Below, one piece after another: positions 10,345-19,057 of a stretch of 64,000 nucleotides of DNA. Within the stretch, counting starts at the first letter, position 1; every line of letters begins with the position of its first letter. This DNA comes from Pseudomonas sp. TCU-HL1 (lineage in GTDB: Bacteria; Pseudomonadota; Gammaproteobacteria; Pseudomonadales; Pseudomonadaceae), in assembly GCF_001708505.1 (NCBI RefSeq), contig NZ_CP015992.1:5828001-5892000 (forward strand), in the 5' to 3' direction. The notes beneath the pieces were generated by a model. That model was not told the DNA's origin, did no database searches, and saw only the letters and a program-made list of their open reading frames with translations. The translations under genes and the position numbers were made by a program.

Positions 10345-10656
10345 TAACAGCGGTTTCGGGGGCCCTGGTACAGGCAGGCCAGGGATTCCCCTCTCTTATG
10401 ACAGGCAGGCTGACCTCCAGCCGCCACGGTTCCAGAAGAGCCGAAAGCAAGACAGCGTCGCCCGAAGGCGACCAGGTTTCAGGGGGCCTTGGTACAGGCA
10501 GGCCGGGGAATCCCCTCTTTTATCCACAGGCGCGCTGGATTGCCAGCCGCCCGGGTTCTTCAGGAACCCACTGCGAGACAGCGTCATCCGCCAGCGCGGG
10601 CGACCACCCTTCAGGGGGCCCTGGTACAGGCAGGCCGGGGATTCCCCTCTCTTATT
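10345..10656 (+). ncRNA. nrsZ: NrsZ-like nitrogen-regulated small RNA
   Basis: The region follows a strong sigma-54 promoter and is made of three modules starting at about 10,358, 10,482 and 10,614. Each contains a CCTGGTACAGG-type hairpin and then a GGGGATTCCCC-type hairpin with a TCTCTTAT tail. From prior knowledge, P. aeruginosa has the RpoN/NtrC-dependent, processed small RNA NrsZ between ntrC and the gene preceding trmL. Position and promoter class agree here. The ends are inferred: start from the -12 element, end from the third hairpin and U-rich tail. It may regulate targets by base pairing, as NrsZ does for rhlA. Confidence 0.72.
10358..10655 (+). repeat. three-copy direct repeat forming RNA modules
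   Basis: A conserved segment of about 42 bp occurs at 10,358-10,399, 10,482-10,523 and 10,614-10,655, spaced 124 and 132 bp apart. Weaker similarity continues past each copy, including a CCAGCCGCC block. The third copy touches the 3' end of the convergent gene at 10,652. The repeats are best explained as duplicated modules of the NrsZ-like RNA. Confidence 0.85.
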
Positions 10657-11092
10657 CGGCGCGCAAGCTGACTTCCAGCCGCCAGCGCCCATCCACCTCG
10701 GCCCCATGCCATTCCCCTTGCAGGGGCCGCGCCGCGACGAATCGCACCATCACCCCCTGGGTCGAACGCAGTACCTTCCAGCTCACTGGCGCCGTCCCCA
10801 GGGTAAGTTGCCCCTTGGCGGTCTGACCGTCCGCCCCCAGCACCAGCGCATAGGCACCCTCCAGTGCTTCGGCCCGCACCTCGGGTTCATGGTCGAACCA
10901 GAGCGCCAAGCCGTCCTGGCGTACTTCGATTTGTTCCAGGTGCACGGGTTCCGGCGCCGTCAGGCGGCCAAGCATCATTCCCACCAGCAGGCCGAGCAGG
11001 GCGAGGGCGAACAAAAAGCGCGGCCACAGGCTCGGTCGCGGATCATCATCAGGAGTAGAATGCCGCCCGTCTTCGGGCTCGGGGTCACCCAT
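10652..11092 (-). CDS. membrane-anchored conserved hypothetical protein
   Basis: A 146-residue protein. A charged cytoplasmic N-terminus (about 1-25) is followed by one membrane segment (LFALALLGLLVGMML, about 28-45) and a beta-rich domain, probably periplasmic. It corresponds in position to an uncharacterised gene between ntrC and trmL in P. aeruginosa. The ATG at 11,092 overlaps the divergent trmL ATG by two bases, so each promoter must lie inside or beyond the neighbour. A downstream start is possible but would remove the N-terminal tail. Its 3' end runs into the third RNA module. No function can be assigned. Confidence 0.75.
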   Translation of the reverse strand: MGDPEPEDGRHSTPDDDPRPSLWPRFLFALALLGLLVGMMLGRLTAPEPVHLEQIEVRQDGLALWFDHEPEVRAEALEGAYALVLGADGQTAKGQLTLGTAPVSWKVLRSTQGVMVRFVAARPLQGEWHGAEVDGRWRLEVSLRAE

Positions 11093-11552
11093 GTTTCACG
11101 TCATCCTGTTTCAACCGGAAATTCCGCCGAATACCGGCAACATTATCAGGCTGTGCGCCAATTCTGGCTGCCACCTTCATCTGATCGAACCGCTCGGCTT
11201 TGAACTGGACGACAAGCGTCTGCGCCGAGCCGGCCTGGACTACCACGAGTACGCCACCCTCAAGCGCTACAGCGACCTGGAAAGCTGCCTGGTAGCCCTG
11301 AGCCACCCCCGGGTGTTCGCCTTCACTACCAAGGGCACCAAGCTGTTCCACGAAGTGGCCTTCGAGAAGGGTGATGCCTTCCTCTTCGGCCCGGAAAGCC
11401 GCGGCCTGCCCCAGGAAGTGCGGGAAGGCCTGCCACCGGAACAGCGCCTGCGCCTGCCGATGCGCCCCAACTGCCGCAGCCTGAACCTGTCCAATACCGT
11501 CGCCGTGGCGGTGTACGAGGCCTGGCGGCAGCACGATTTCAGTTTGGATTGA
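11091..11552 (+). CDS. trmL: tRNA (cytidine/uridine-34) 2'-O-methyltransferase TrmL
   Basis: A 153-residue SPOUT methyltransferase that modifies the wobble ribose of tRNA-Leu isoacceptors using S-adenosylmethionine. The N-terminal PEIPPNTGNIIRLCANSG signature and C-terminal trefoil-knot segment with LFGPESRGLP and NLSNTVAVAVYEAWRQ are intact. Length is that of the minimal TrmL family. It is divergent from the membrane protein gene, with overlapping start codons. Confidence 0.94.
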   Translation: MFHVILFQPEIPPNTGNIIRLCANSGCHLHLIEPLGFELDDKRLRRAGLDYHEYATLKRYSDLESCLVALSHPRVFAFTTKGTKLFHEVAFEKGDAFLFGPESRGLPQEVREGLPPEQRLRLPMRPNCRSLNLSNTVAVAVYEAWRQHDFSLD

Positions 11553-11584
11553 ATTGCGCAGAGCGTCTTCGGGCGCACTTTCCC

Positions 11585-11685
11585 TGTAGGGGCGAATTCA
11601 TTCGCCAAGCAGGCCGAAGGCCTGCCTCCCGAGAGGCTCCAGGGGGGATGCTTCGCATCCCTTGGCGAATGAATTCGCCCCTACA
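11585..11685. repeat. dispersed-type long inverted repeat
   Basis: A 25-bp perfect inverted repeat (TGTAGGGGCGAATTCATT... at 11,585-11,609 and its complement at 11,661-11,685) encloses about 50 bp with a smaller GGGATGCTTCGCATCCC hairpin. It has no coding capacity. A similar AAGCAGGCCGCAGGCCTGCC fragment occurs at about 18,172-18,191. The form is that of a REP/MITE-like dispersed Pseudomonas repeat. Confidence 0.8.
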
Positions 11686-11706
11686 AGGTTTTCCTCACTC
11701 CAAACA

Positions 11707-11732
11707 AAAAAGCGCCCCGAAGGGCGCTTTTT
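11707..11732 (-). terminator. Rho-independent terminator of secB operon
   Basis: The stem AAAAAGCGCCC/GGGCGCTTTTT has a CGAA loop and A/T tracts on both sides, so it may act in both directions. It lies 17 nt beyond the secB stop. Confidence 0.88.
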
Positions 11733-11748
11733 CGTGGAGCCGGATGAC

Positions 11749-12216
11749 TCAGGCCTGGGCTTCGCCAGCGGCCTGCAGGCGCGCCAGTTCCTGCGCGTAG
11801 AGCGCATCGAAGTTCACCGGGGAGAGCATCAGCGCCGGGAAGGAACCACGGATAACCAGGCTATCCAGGGTTTCACGGGCGTAGGGGAAAAGGATGTTCG
11901 GGCAGAAGGCGCCCAGGGTGTGGCTCATGGACGCCGCATCCAGGCCCTTGATCAGGAAGATACCGGCCTGCTGCACTTCGGCGATGAAGGCAGTTTCTTC
12001 GCCGTTCTTCACGGTTACGGACAGGGTCAGCACGACTTCGTGGAAGTCGCCGTCCAGTTGCTTCTGACGGGTGTTCAGATCGAGGGAAACGTTCGGAGCC
12101 CATTCCTGACGGAAGATTTCCGGGCTCTTCGGCGCTTCGAAGGACAGGTCGCGCACGTAGATGCGCTGCAGGGAGAACTGGGGCTGGTTGGCGCCGTTGC
12201 TTGCTTGTTCGGTCAT
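11749..12216 (-). CDS. secB: protein-export chaperone SecB
   Basis: A 155-residue acidic tetrameric chaperone that keeps preproteins unfolded and passes them to SecA. The family core [20 protein letters not shown] near the N-terminus and the [10 protein letters not shown] and [15 protein letters not shown] segments are intact. It is the last gene of a leftward cluster after the rhodanese and grxC genes, with 14 bp between grxC and secB, and ends at a strong terminator. Confidence 0.96.
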   Translation of the reverse strand: MTEQASNGANQPQFSLQRIYVRDLSFEAPKSPEIFRQEWAPNVSLDLNTRQKQLDGDFHEVVLTLSVTVKNGEETAFIAEVQQAGIFLIKGLDAASMSHTLGAFCPNILFPYARETLDSLVIRGSFPALMLSPVNFDALYAQELARLQAAGEAQA

Positions 12217-12230
12217 GGTTCTACCTTGTT

Positions 12231-12506
12231 CTAGTGCGTTTCCGTTTGCGGGCTGGCCTGGAGCAGCGCGTCGAGCCTGCCGGCGCGCTCCAGGGCGTAC
12301 AGGTCGTCACAGCCGCCCACGTGGGTCTGGCCGATCCAGATCTGCGGTACCGAGGTGCGCCCGGCCTTGCGGGTCATCTCGGCACGAATTGCAGGATTTC
12401 CATCGACGCTGATTTCTTCGTACTTGACGCCCTTGCTGTCCAGCAGATGCTTGGCACGGATGCAGTAGGGGCACCAGGCGCTCGAATAGACGACGATCTC
12501 GGCCAT
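12231..12506 (-). CDS. grxC: glutaredoxin 3
   Basis: A 91-residue dithiol glutaredoxin with active site CPYC at 12-15. The TSVPQIWI cis-proline loop and GGCDD motif bind glutathione. It reduces disulfides and mixed glutathione disulfides in the cytoplasm. The stop codon of the upstream rhodanese gene is one base away, so the two are translationally close. The rhodanese-grxC-secB order is conserved in pseudomonads. Confidence 0.95.
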   Translation of the reverse strand: MAEIVVYSSAWCPYCIRAKHLLDSKGVKYEEISVDGNPAIRAEMTRKAGRTSVPQIWIGQTHVGGCDDLYALERAGRLDALLQASPQTETH

Positions 12507-12507
12507 G

Positions 12508-12921
12508 TCACTTCACCAGCGGCAGGTTGTCGCCACGCCAGGTGCCGATACCGCCGGACAGCTTGATCGCGTTGAAACCGGCCTTCTTCAGGTCACGGCA
12601 GACGGTGCCGGCGTGCTGGCCCATGGCATCGACCACGATGATGGCCTTGTCCTTGTGCTTTTCCAGCTCGGCGATGCGGGCGGCCAGCTTCTCGTAGGGA
12701 ATATTCAGGGCATCGACGATGTGGCCGCCGGAGAAATCCTTGTTGGCGCGTACGTCCAGCACCACGGCCTGGCCGCCGTTGACCATCGCGGTCAGCTCGC
12801 GGGTGGAGATGGCGCGGCCACTGCGGCGCAGTTCATGGGCCAGCAGCAGGGCCAGCAGCACCACGAACGATCCACTCAGTACATAGTGGTTAGTGGCAAA
12901 TTCAATCAGCTTAGCGAGCAT
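12508..12921 (-). CDS. membrane-anchored rhodanese-like protein
   Basis: A 137-residue protein with one N-terminal membrane segment (about 14-29) and a single rhodanese fold (about 38-133). The loop that normally holds the catalytic cysteine reads VVDAMGQHAG here, without cysteine at that place, so sulfurtransferase activity is doubtful. It may act as a sulfur-relay or binding domain. I chose the ATG at 12,921 (MLAKLIEFATNHYVLSG); a longer in-frame start at 12,969 adds an unconserved extension. It is the first gene of the rhodanese-grxC-secB cluster. Confidence 0.88.
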   Translation of the reverse strand: MLAKLIEFATNHYVLSGSFVVLLALLLAHELRRSGRAISTRELTAMVNGGQAVVLDVRANKDFSGGHIVDALNIPYEKLAARIAELEKHKDKAIIVVDAMGQHAGTVCRDLKKAGFNAIKLSGGIGTWRGDNLPLVK

Positions 12922-13088
12922 CGTCGGCTTCCGGGACGGTAAAATGCCGGCCAGTATACACAGGCCCACAGGTCGGCCAAACCCCGTCCAGCGGTGACGC
13001 CGACGGAACCAGGCCGTAGAATGCCGCGTCTTTTTTCCGGGGCCTTGCCCGCCACTTTCCTCCCATTGCCGCAGACGAGTCGGACACT

Positions 13089-14624
13089 ATGACAGCCACG
13101 CCCAAACCCCTGGTCCTGATCATCCTGGACGGTTTCGGTCACAGTGACAGCCCCGAATACAACGCCATCTACGCCGCCAGCACCCCGGTCTACGACCGCC
13201 TGCGCGCCACCCGGCCCCACGGCCTGATTTCCGGCAGCGGCATGGACGTTGGTCTGCCCGACGGCCAGATGGGCAACTCCGAAGTCGGCCACATGAACCT
13301 GGGCGCCGGCCGCGTGGTGTACCAGGACTTCACCCGCGTGACCAAGGCGATCCGCGACGGCGACTTCTTCCAGAACCCGGAAATCACCGAAGCCGTGGAC
13401 AAGGCCGTGGCCGCCGGCAAGGCCGTGCACTTCATGGGCCTGCTGTCCGACGGCGGCGTACACAGCCACCAGGACCACCTGGTCGCCATGGCCGAACTGG
13501 CTTCCCAGCGTGGCGCCGAGAAGCTCTACCTGCACGCCTTCCTCGATGGCCGCGATACCCCGCCCAAGAGCGCCGAGCCCTCCATCAAGCTGCTGGACGA
13601 GGCATTCGCCCGCCTCGGCAAGGGCCGCACCGCCAGCCTGATCGGCCGCTACTTCGCCATGGACCGCGACAATCGCTGGGACCGTGTCGAGGCCGCCTAC
13701 AACCTGATCACCGAAGGCCAGGCCGAATTCACCGCTGCCAGCGCGGTCGAAGGCCTCGCCGCTGCCTACGAGCGCGGTGAAAGCGACGAGTTCGTCAAGG
13801 CCACCCGCATCGGCGAGCCGGTGAAAGTGGAAGATGGCGACGCCGTGATCTTCATGAACTTCCGCGCCGACCGCGCCCGCGAACTGTCCCGCGCTTTCGT
13901 CGAGCCGGGCTTCAAGGAGTTCGCCCGCCAGCGCGAGCTGAACCTCGCCGGCTACGTGATGCTGACCCAGTACGCGGCGAGCATCCCCGCTCCCAGCGCC
14001 TTCAAGCCGGAGTCCCTGGACAATGTGCTGGGCGAGTACCTGGCCAAGAACGGCAAGACCCAGCTGCGCATCGCCGAGACCGAGAAATACGCCCACGTGA
14101 CCTTCTTCTTCTCCGGCGGCCGCGAAGAGCCCTTCGAAGGCGAAGAGCGCATCCTGATCCCGTCGCCCAAGGTCGCCACCTATGACCTGCAGCCGGAAAT
14201 GAGCGCGCCCGAAGTCACCGACAAGATCGTCGACGCCATCGAGAACCAGCGCTACGACGTGATCGTGGTGAACTACGCCAACGGCGACATGGTCGGCCAT
14301 ACCGGCGTGTTCGAAGCGGCGGTCAAGGCCGTGGAATGCCTGGACACTTGCGTCGGCCGCATCGTCGAAGCCCTGGACAAGGTGGGTGGCGAAGCGCTGA
14401 TCACCGCCGACCATGGCAATGTCGAGCAGATGGAAGACGAAATGACCGGCCAGGCGCACACCGCCCACACCTGTGAGCCAGTGCCGTTCATCTATGTAGG
14501 CAAGCGCGCGGCGAAGATTCGCGAAGGCGGCGTGCTGGCCGACGTGGCCCCGACCCTGCTGACCCTCATGGGCCTGCCGGTACCGGCCGAGATGACCGGC
14601 AAGACCATCGTCGAGCTGCAGTGA
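13089..14624 (+). CDS. gpmI: 2,3-bisphosphoglycerate-independent phosphoglycerate mutase
   Basis: A 511-residue Mn-dependent enzyme interconverting 3- and 2-phosphoglycerate in glycolysis and gluconeogenesis. It belongs to the alkaline phosphatase superfamily. Asp14 in LDGFG and Ser64 in MGNSEVGH are the expected metal ligand and phosphoserine. The metal-binding TADHGN motif lies near the C-terminus. It is divergent from the rhodanese gene and followed by a strong terminator. Confidence 0.97.
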   Translation: MTATPKPLVLIILDGFGHSDSPEYNAIYAASTPVYDRLRATRPHGLISGSGMDVGLPDGQMGNSEVGHMNLGAGRVVYQDFTRVTKAIRDGDFFQNPEITEAVDKAVAAGKAVHFMGLLSDGGVHSHQDHLVAMAELASQRGAEKLYLHAFLDGRDTPPKSAEPSIKLLDEAFARLGKGRTASLIGRYFAMDRDNRWDRVEAAYNLITEGQAEFTAASAVEGLAAAYERGESDEFVKATRIGEPVKVEDGDAVIFMNFRADRARELSRAFVEPGFKEFARQRELNLAGYVMLTQYAASIPAPSAFKPESLDNVLGEYLAKNGKTQLRIAETEKYAHVTFFFSGGREEPFEGEERILIPSPKVATYDLQPEMSAPEVTDKIVDAIENQRYDVIVVNYANGDMVGHTGVFEAAVKAVECLDTCVGRIVEALDKVGGEALITADHGNVEQMEDEMTGQAHTAHTCEPVPFIYVGKRAAKIREGGVLADVAPTLLTLMGLPVPAEMTGKTIVELQ

Positions 14625-14684
14625 TCGGCGCGGGCCGCGCCAGCGCGGCCCCTTGCGTTGAAATTCTGCGCGCCTCATCAGGAA

Positions 14685-14718
14685 ACGCCCGAACCTCTGG
14701 TTCCGGGCGTTTTTTTTG
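14685..14718 (+). terminator. Rho-independent terminator of gpmI
   Basis: ACGCCCGGAACC-type stem (14,685-14,710) followed by eight T residues, between gpmI and the EnvC-like gene. Confidence 0.9.
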
Positions 14719-14772
14719 CCCGGAACCACGGGCATACTAGGCCGGTCATCTCCCCCCGGTGCCTCAAGCCCC

Positions 14773-16038
14773 ATGTTTCGCGCCCTTGTCCTCGTTATCC
14801 TCGCCAGCCTGATCAATCCGGTCATGGCCGACCAGCGCGCCGAAACCCAGCAGCAGCTGGACCAGGCCGCCAAGGACGTCACCGAGCTGAAAAAGCTCCT
14901 GAAGCAATTGCAGCAGGAGAAATCCGGCGTCCAGTCCGACCTGAAGAAGACCGAATCCGAAATGGGCAACCTGGAGCAGCAGGTCAAGGATCTGCAACAG
15001 GAGCTCAAAAACAGCGAAGGGGAGATCCAGCGCCTGGACCAGGAGAAAAAAAAACTCCAGGACGCACGCGCTGAACAGCAACGGCTGATCGGCATCCAGG
15101 CCCGCGCCGCCTACCAGAGCGGCCAGCAGGAATACGTCAAGTTGCTGCTCAACCAGCAGCATCCCGAGAAATTCGCCCGCACCCTCACCTACTACGACTA
15201 CCTCAGCAAGGCGCGTCTGGAACAGCTCAGCGCATTCAACGAGACCCTGCGCCAGCTGGCCAACGTCGAGCAGGAAATCACCGCCCAGCAGAACCAGCTC
15301 AACGAGCAGAAGGCCGCGCTGGATGGCCGTCGCGAACAGTTGGCCACCGCCCGCAAGGAGCGCCAGCTGGCCCTGGCCAAGCTGAATCAGGACGTCAGCG
15401 ACCGCGACAAGAAGCTCAAGGCTCGCCAACTGGATCAAGCCGAGCTGGGCAAGGTGCTCAAGACCATCGAAGAAACCCTGGCCCGTCAGGCGCGCGAAGC
15501 CCGTGAAGCCGAGGAAGCACGCAAGCGAGCGCTGGCCGAACAGCAGCGCCAGCTGCGCGAACATCCGGCCGGCAGCCCCGCCAGGGCCGACAACGGCCCG
15601 ATGGTGTCCAGTGCCGGCGGCAACTTCGGCGGCCCCTTCGCCAAGGCTCGCGGCCAACTGCCCTGGCCGGTGGACGGCCGCGTGGTCGCGCGCTTCGGCT
15701 CGGCCCGTGGTGGTGACTCCCGTGCCAAATGGGACGGCGTGCTGATCGGCGCCTCCGAGGGCAGCTCGGTTCGCGCCGTGCATGGCGGCCGCGTGGTCTT
15801 CGCAGACTGGTTGCGCGGCGCCGGGCTTCTGGTCATTCTCGACCATGGCAACGGCTACCTGAGCCTCTACGGGCACAACCAGCGCCTACTGAAAAATGCC
15901 GGCGATATCGTCAAAGCGGGCGAGTCGATCGCCACCGTCGGCACCAGCGGCGGGCAGGAGACGCCCGCCCTGTACTTCGCCATACGCCAGCAGGGCCGAC
16001 CGACCGACCCGGCACAATGGTGCCGCGCGCAAGGATAG
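14773..16038 (+). CDS. envC: EnvC-like murein hydrolase activator
   Basis: A 421-residue periplasmic protein with signal peptide (about 1-18) and a long coiled coil (about 22-265, rich in Gln/Glu/Lys). The C-terminal LytM/M23 domain is degenerate: the zinc ligands expected in HxxxD and HxH are replaced (AKWDG, LYFAI). This fits EnvC, which does not cut peptidoglycan itself but activates amidases at division under FtsEX control. I chose the ATG at 14,773 (MFRALVLVILASL), which gives a proper signal peptide. ctpA follows 28 bp downstream. Confidence 0.92.
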   Translation: MFRALVLVILASLINPVMADQRAETQQQLDQAAKDVTELKKLLKQLQQEKSGVQSDLKKTESEMGNLEQQVKDLQQELKNSEGEIQRLDQEKKKLQDARAEQQRLIGIQARAAYQSGQQEYVKLLLNQQHPEKFARTLTYYDYLSKARLEQLSAFNETLRQLANVEQEITAQQNQLNEQKAALDGRREQLATARKERQLALAKLNQDVSDRDKKLKARQLDQAELGKVLKTIEETLARQAREAREAEEARKRALAEQQRQLREHPAGSPARADNGPMVSSAGGNFGGPFAKARGQLPWPVDGRVVARFGSARGGDSRAKWDGVLIGASEGSSVRAVHGGRVVFADWLRGAGLLVILDHGNGYLSLYGHNQRLLKNAGDIVKAGESIATVGTSGGQETPALYFAIRQQGRPTDPAQWCRAQG

Positions 16039-16066
16039 GCGCTACCCCATCTAGCAGGAGTTTCGC

Positions 16067-17380
16067 ATGCCGCATCTGTCCCGCCTCACTTCCCTGGCCA
16101 TGGCATTGGCGCTGCTCGGCAGCGCCCCGCAGCTACTGGCCGCCGAGGAGCCGGCAAACCTCCCCGCCACAGCGGTGAACGGCAAGGCACCGCTGCCGCT
16201 GGATGAGCTGCGCACCTTCGCCGAGGTGCTGGACCGGATCAAGTCCGCCTACGTTGAGCCGGTGGATGACAAGACCCTGCTGGAAAACGCCATCAAGGGC
16301 ATGCTCAGCAACCTCGACCCACACTCGGCCTATCTGGAACCGGAAGACTTCCAGGAGCTGCAGGAAAGCACCAGCGGCGAGTTCGGCGGCCTCGGCATCG
16401 AAGTCGGCACCGAAGATGGCTTCGTCAAGGTCGTTTCCCCCATCGACGACACCCCGGCCTCCAAGGCCGGCATCCAGCCGGGCGACCTGATTGTCAAAAT
16501 TGATGGCCAGCCGACCAAGGGCATCTCGTTGATGGAAGCGGTGGACAAGATGCGCGGCAAGGCCGGCAGCAAGATCACCCTGACCCTGGTACGTGAAGGC
16601 GGTCAACCCTTCGACGTGGAACTGGTCCGCGCGGCGATCAAGGTCAAGAGCGTGAAGAGCCAGATGCTGGAGAAGGGCTACGGCTACCTGCGCATCACCC
16701 AGTTCCAGGTCAATACCGGCGAAGAAGTCGGCAAGGCCTTGGCCAAGATGCGCAAGGACAATGGCGGCCGCCTGAGCGGGCTGGTGCTCGACCTGCGCAA
16801 CAACCCCGGCGGCGTGCTGCAGGCTGCCGTGGAAGTCTCCGACCACTTCCTGAAGAAAGGCCTGATCGTTTACACCAAGGGCCGCATCGCCAACTCCGAG
16901 CTGCGCTTCTCCGCCGACCCGGCCGACGCCAGCGAGGGCGTGCCGCTGGTGGTGTTGATCAACGGCGGCAGTGCCTCGGCGGCCGAGATCGTCGCCGGCG
17001 CCCTGCAGGACCAAAAGCGTGGCGTGCTGATGGGCACAGACAGCTTCGGCAAGGGCTCGGTGCAGACCGTCCTGCCGCTGAACAATGACCGCGCCCTGAA
17101 ACTGACCACTGCCCTCTACTACACGCCCAACGGGCGTTCGATCCAGGCCCAGGGCATCGTGCCGGATATCGAAGTGGCGCGCGCCAAGGTCACCCGCGAA
17201 AAGGACGGCGAAACCTTCAAGGAAGCCGATCTCGCCGGCCACCTCGGCAATGGCAATGGCGGCGCCGACCGCCCCAGTGCGAGCAAGAAAACCGAGGAAC
17301 CGCGCCCGCAGGATGACGACTTCCAACTGGGCCAGGCCCTCAACCTGCTGAAAGGCCTGAACGTCACCCGCAAGAACTGA
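16067..17380 (+). CDS. ctpA: carboxyl-terminal processing protease CtpA (S41)
   Basis: A 437-residue periplasmic serine protease with a signal peptide (about 1-25) and a PDZ domain (about 95-180). The S41 catalytic core has Ser302 in NGGSASAAE and a lysine in SFGKGSVQ. In P. aeruginosa CtpA works with the lipoprotein LbcA to degrade peptidoglycan hydrolases, and Ser302 is its catalytic residue. It sits between the EnvC-like activator and a deacetylase-fold gene, a conserved envelope cluster. A one-base gap to the next gene suggests cotranscription. Confidence 0.95.
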   Translation: MPHLSRLTSLAMALALLGSAPQLLAAEEPANLPATAVNGKAPLPLDELRTFAEVLDRIKSAYVEPVDDKTLLENAIKGMLSNLDPHSAYLEPEDFQELQESTSGEFGGLGIEVGTEDGFVKVVSPIDDTPASKAGIQPGDLIVKIDGQPTKGISLMEAVDKMRGKAGSKITLTLVREGGQPFDVELVRAAIKVKSVKSQMLEKGYGYLRITQFQVNTGEEVGKALAKMRKDNGGRLSGLVLDLRNNPGGVLQAAVEVSDHFLKKGLIVYTKGRIANSELRFSADPADASEGVPLVVLINGGSASAAEIVAGALQDQKRGVLMGTDSFGKGSVQTVLPLNNDRALKLTTALYYTPNGRSIQAQGIVPDIEVARAKVTREKDGETFKEADLAGHLGNGNGGADRPSASKKTEEPRPQDDDFQLGQALNLLKGLNVTRKN

Positions 17381-17381
17381 C

Positions 17382-18146
17382 ATGAAGTGGGGGACTTGGC
17401 TGCTGGCGCTGTGGTTGAGCGCAACGGCAGCCGGTGCCTGGGCCTCCCCTGTCGCGCGGCTGGCACTGGTCATCGACGACCTGGGCCAGACCCCGGCTCG
17501 CGATTGCCGCGTCATCGCCCTCCCCGGCCCGGTGGCGCTGTCCATCCTTCCGGATACGCCCCACTCCCGCGAGCTGGCCGAAGCTGCCCACTCCGCAGGC
17601 AAGACGGTGATGCTGCACCTGCCCATGGACCCGGCCACCGGCCCCTATGCCTGGCACCCCGGGTTATCCACAGCCGAGCTGGAGCGGCGCCTGGACGCCG
17701 CCCTGCAGCAGGTGCCTTATGCCCGCGGCCTGAACAACCACATGGGCAGCCGCATGACCGCCCAGCGCCCGGCCATGACCTGGCTGATGCATCGCCTGCA
17801 GCAGGAGCACCGTTTCTTCATCGACAGCCGCACCAGCGCCGCCACGGTGGCTGCCGCCGAAGCCCAGAAAGCCGGGCTCGCCAGCCTCTCGCGGGATATC
17901 TTCCTCGACGACGACCAGAGTCCGGCCGCAGTGGCCGCGCAGTTCGACGCCGCCCTCAAACTGGCCCGCAAGCAGGGCTCGGCACTGATGATCGGCCATC
18001 CGCATCCGGTCACCCTTGAACTGCTCGAACGCGAGCTGCCGCGCCTGAAGGAACGCGGTTTCGAACTGATCGATGTGGAAATGCTGATCGCCCTGCGTGG
18101 CAATCGCGCCATGACGGCCCATGGGAAGGCGGGGGTTTACCGGTAG
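17382..18146 (+). CDS. divergent polysaccharide deacetylase family protein
   Basis: A 254-residue secreted protein with signal peptide (about 1-21) and a NodB-like deacetylase fold of the divergent type (DUF610/YibQ). Visible landmarks are LALVIDDLGQ near the N-terminus, VMLHLPMDP, GLNNHMGSRMT and FIDSRTS. Its substrate is unknown. It follows ctpA by one base and ends at a short terminator, so envC-ctpA-deacetylase probably form one envelope operon. Confidence 0.9.
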   Translation: MKWGTWLLALWLSATAAGAWASPVARLALVIDDLGQTPARDCRVIALPGPVALSILPDTPHSRELAEAAHSAGKTVMLHLPMDPATGPYAWHPGLSTAELERRLDAALQQVPYARGLNNHMGSRMTAQRPAMTWLMHRLQQEHRFFIDSRTSAATVAAAEAQKAGLASLSRDIFLDDDQSPAAVAAQFDAALKLARKQGSALMIGHPHPVTLELLERELPRLKERGFELIDVEMLIALRGNRAMTAHGKAGVYR

Positions 18147-18147
18147 G

Positions 18148-18167
18148 AGACCGCTACGCGGTCTTTT
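18148..18167 (+). terminator. short Rho-independent terminator
   Basis: AGACCGC/GCGGTCT stem with a TAC loop and a TTTT tail directly after the deacetylase gene. Confidence 0.7.
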
Positions 18168-18200
18168 CGCGAAGCAGGCCGCAGGCCTGCCCAACATTCA

Positions 18201-18962
18201 TCACAGATAGTTCTGGGTGATCTCGTCGACGAATCCGTCGCTGCGCATCTGGTCCAGGGCCTTCTGCAGGCGTTCGATCACCTCGTCCGGGGTGTCCTTG
18301 TTGAACGCCAGATAGAGCTCGGCACTGTTGAAACGCAGCACGGTCTGCAGGCCGGTCACGCCTTCCTGCTTGGCCAGGTAGCGACCCACCGGATCGGTGG
18401 TGGCCCAGAGGTCGATCTGGCCCTTGAGCAGCTTCTTCACGTTTTCCTGGTCGCGCAGGGCGTTCTGCGGTGCCATGCCCTGGCTTTCCAGGTGCTGGCT
18501 CACGGCGTCGTTCTTGTAGGCGCCGATGCGGTACTGGGAGGCGCTCTTCAGGTCCTTGACGCTGAGGTTGTTGCCCGGCGCGGCAAGCAGCACCCACTCG
18601 GTCTTGGCGATGGGGCCGACCCACTTGAACAGCGGTTGGCGTTCAGCGGTGAAGGTGGTGGAGAACAGACCGTAGTTGGGCTTGTCCAGGGTCAGGCGAT
18701 AGAGACGATCCCAAGGGAAGCGCAGTGTCAGGCTGTAATTGATGCCGGCACGCTTGAACATCTCGCGGACGATGTCGGTGCTGATACCGTCGATGCCATC
18801 GTCACGGGCAAAGTTCTTGTCATCCACCGCCATGTTGAACGGCGGGAAGTTCTCGGTAAGCAATACCACTTTGTAATCCGCCGGCACTCCGGCGCGCGCC
18901 GTAAAGGCGAGGAACATCAGGCCCAGGGTCAGGGCGCGTTGAATCAACTTCTGCATTGTCAT
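18201..18962 (-). CDS. periplasmic solute-binding protein, family 3 (copy 1)
   Basis: A 253-residue secreted protein of the SBP_bac_3 type (amino-acid-like ligands) with a signal peptide ending near TARAG. The body VLLTENFPPFNMAVDD...DIVREMFKRAGI shows the ligand-binding start. I chose the ATG at 18,962; another at 18,956 is equally possible, while the far upstream ATG adds a non-signal stretch. It is about 60% identical by eye to the next gene. No permease or ATPase gene is adjacent, so it may serve a distant transporter or act as a sensor. Confidence 0.87.
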   Translation of the reverse strand: MTMQKLIQRALTLGLMFLAFTARAGVPADYKVVLLTENFPPFNMAVDDKNFARDDGIDGISTDIVREMFKRAGINYSLTLRFPWDRLYRLTLDKPNYGLFSTTFTAERQPLFKWVGPIAKTEWVLLAAPGNNLSVKDLKSASQYRIGAYKNDAVSQHLESQGMAPQNALRDQENVKKLLKGQIDLWATTDPVGRYLAKQEGVTGLQTVLRFNSAELYLAFNKDTPDEVIERLQKALDQMRSDGFVDEITQNYL

Positions 18963-19057
18963 ACCGCTCGCTTGAGTTGTGGTTGTGGCTAAGCGGCTTC
19001 CCTGCGTGGGCTCCCCACCCACGGACGTACGACTCGACCCGTCCTGCCTTCCATGGC

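Noticed and set aside
10310..11203. A 297-codon rightward frame spanning the repeat region
   Set aside because: It runs through the RNA modules and antisense to the membrane protein. The repeats explain its repetitive amino-acid pattern (GPGTGRPG).
12906..15095. A 729-codon leftward open frame opposite gpmI and envC
   Set aside because: It covers two well-supported genes and the terminator between them.
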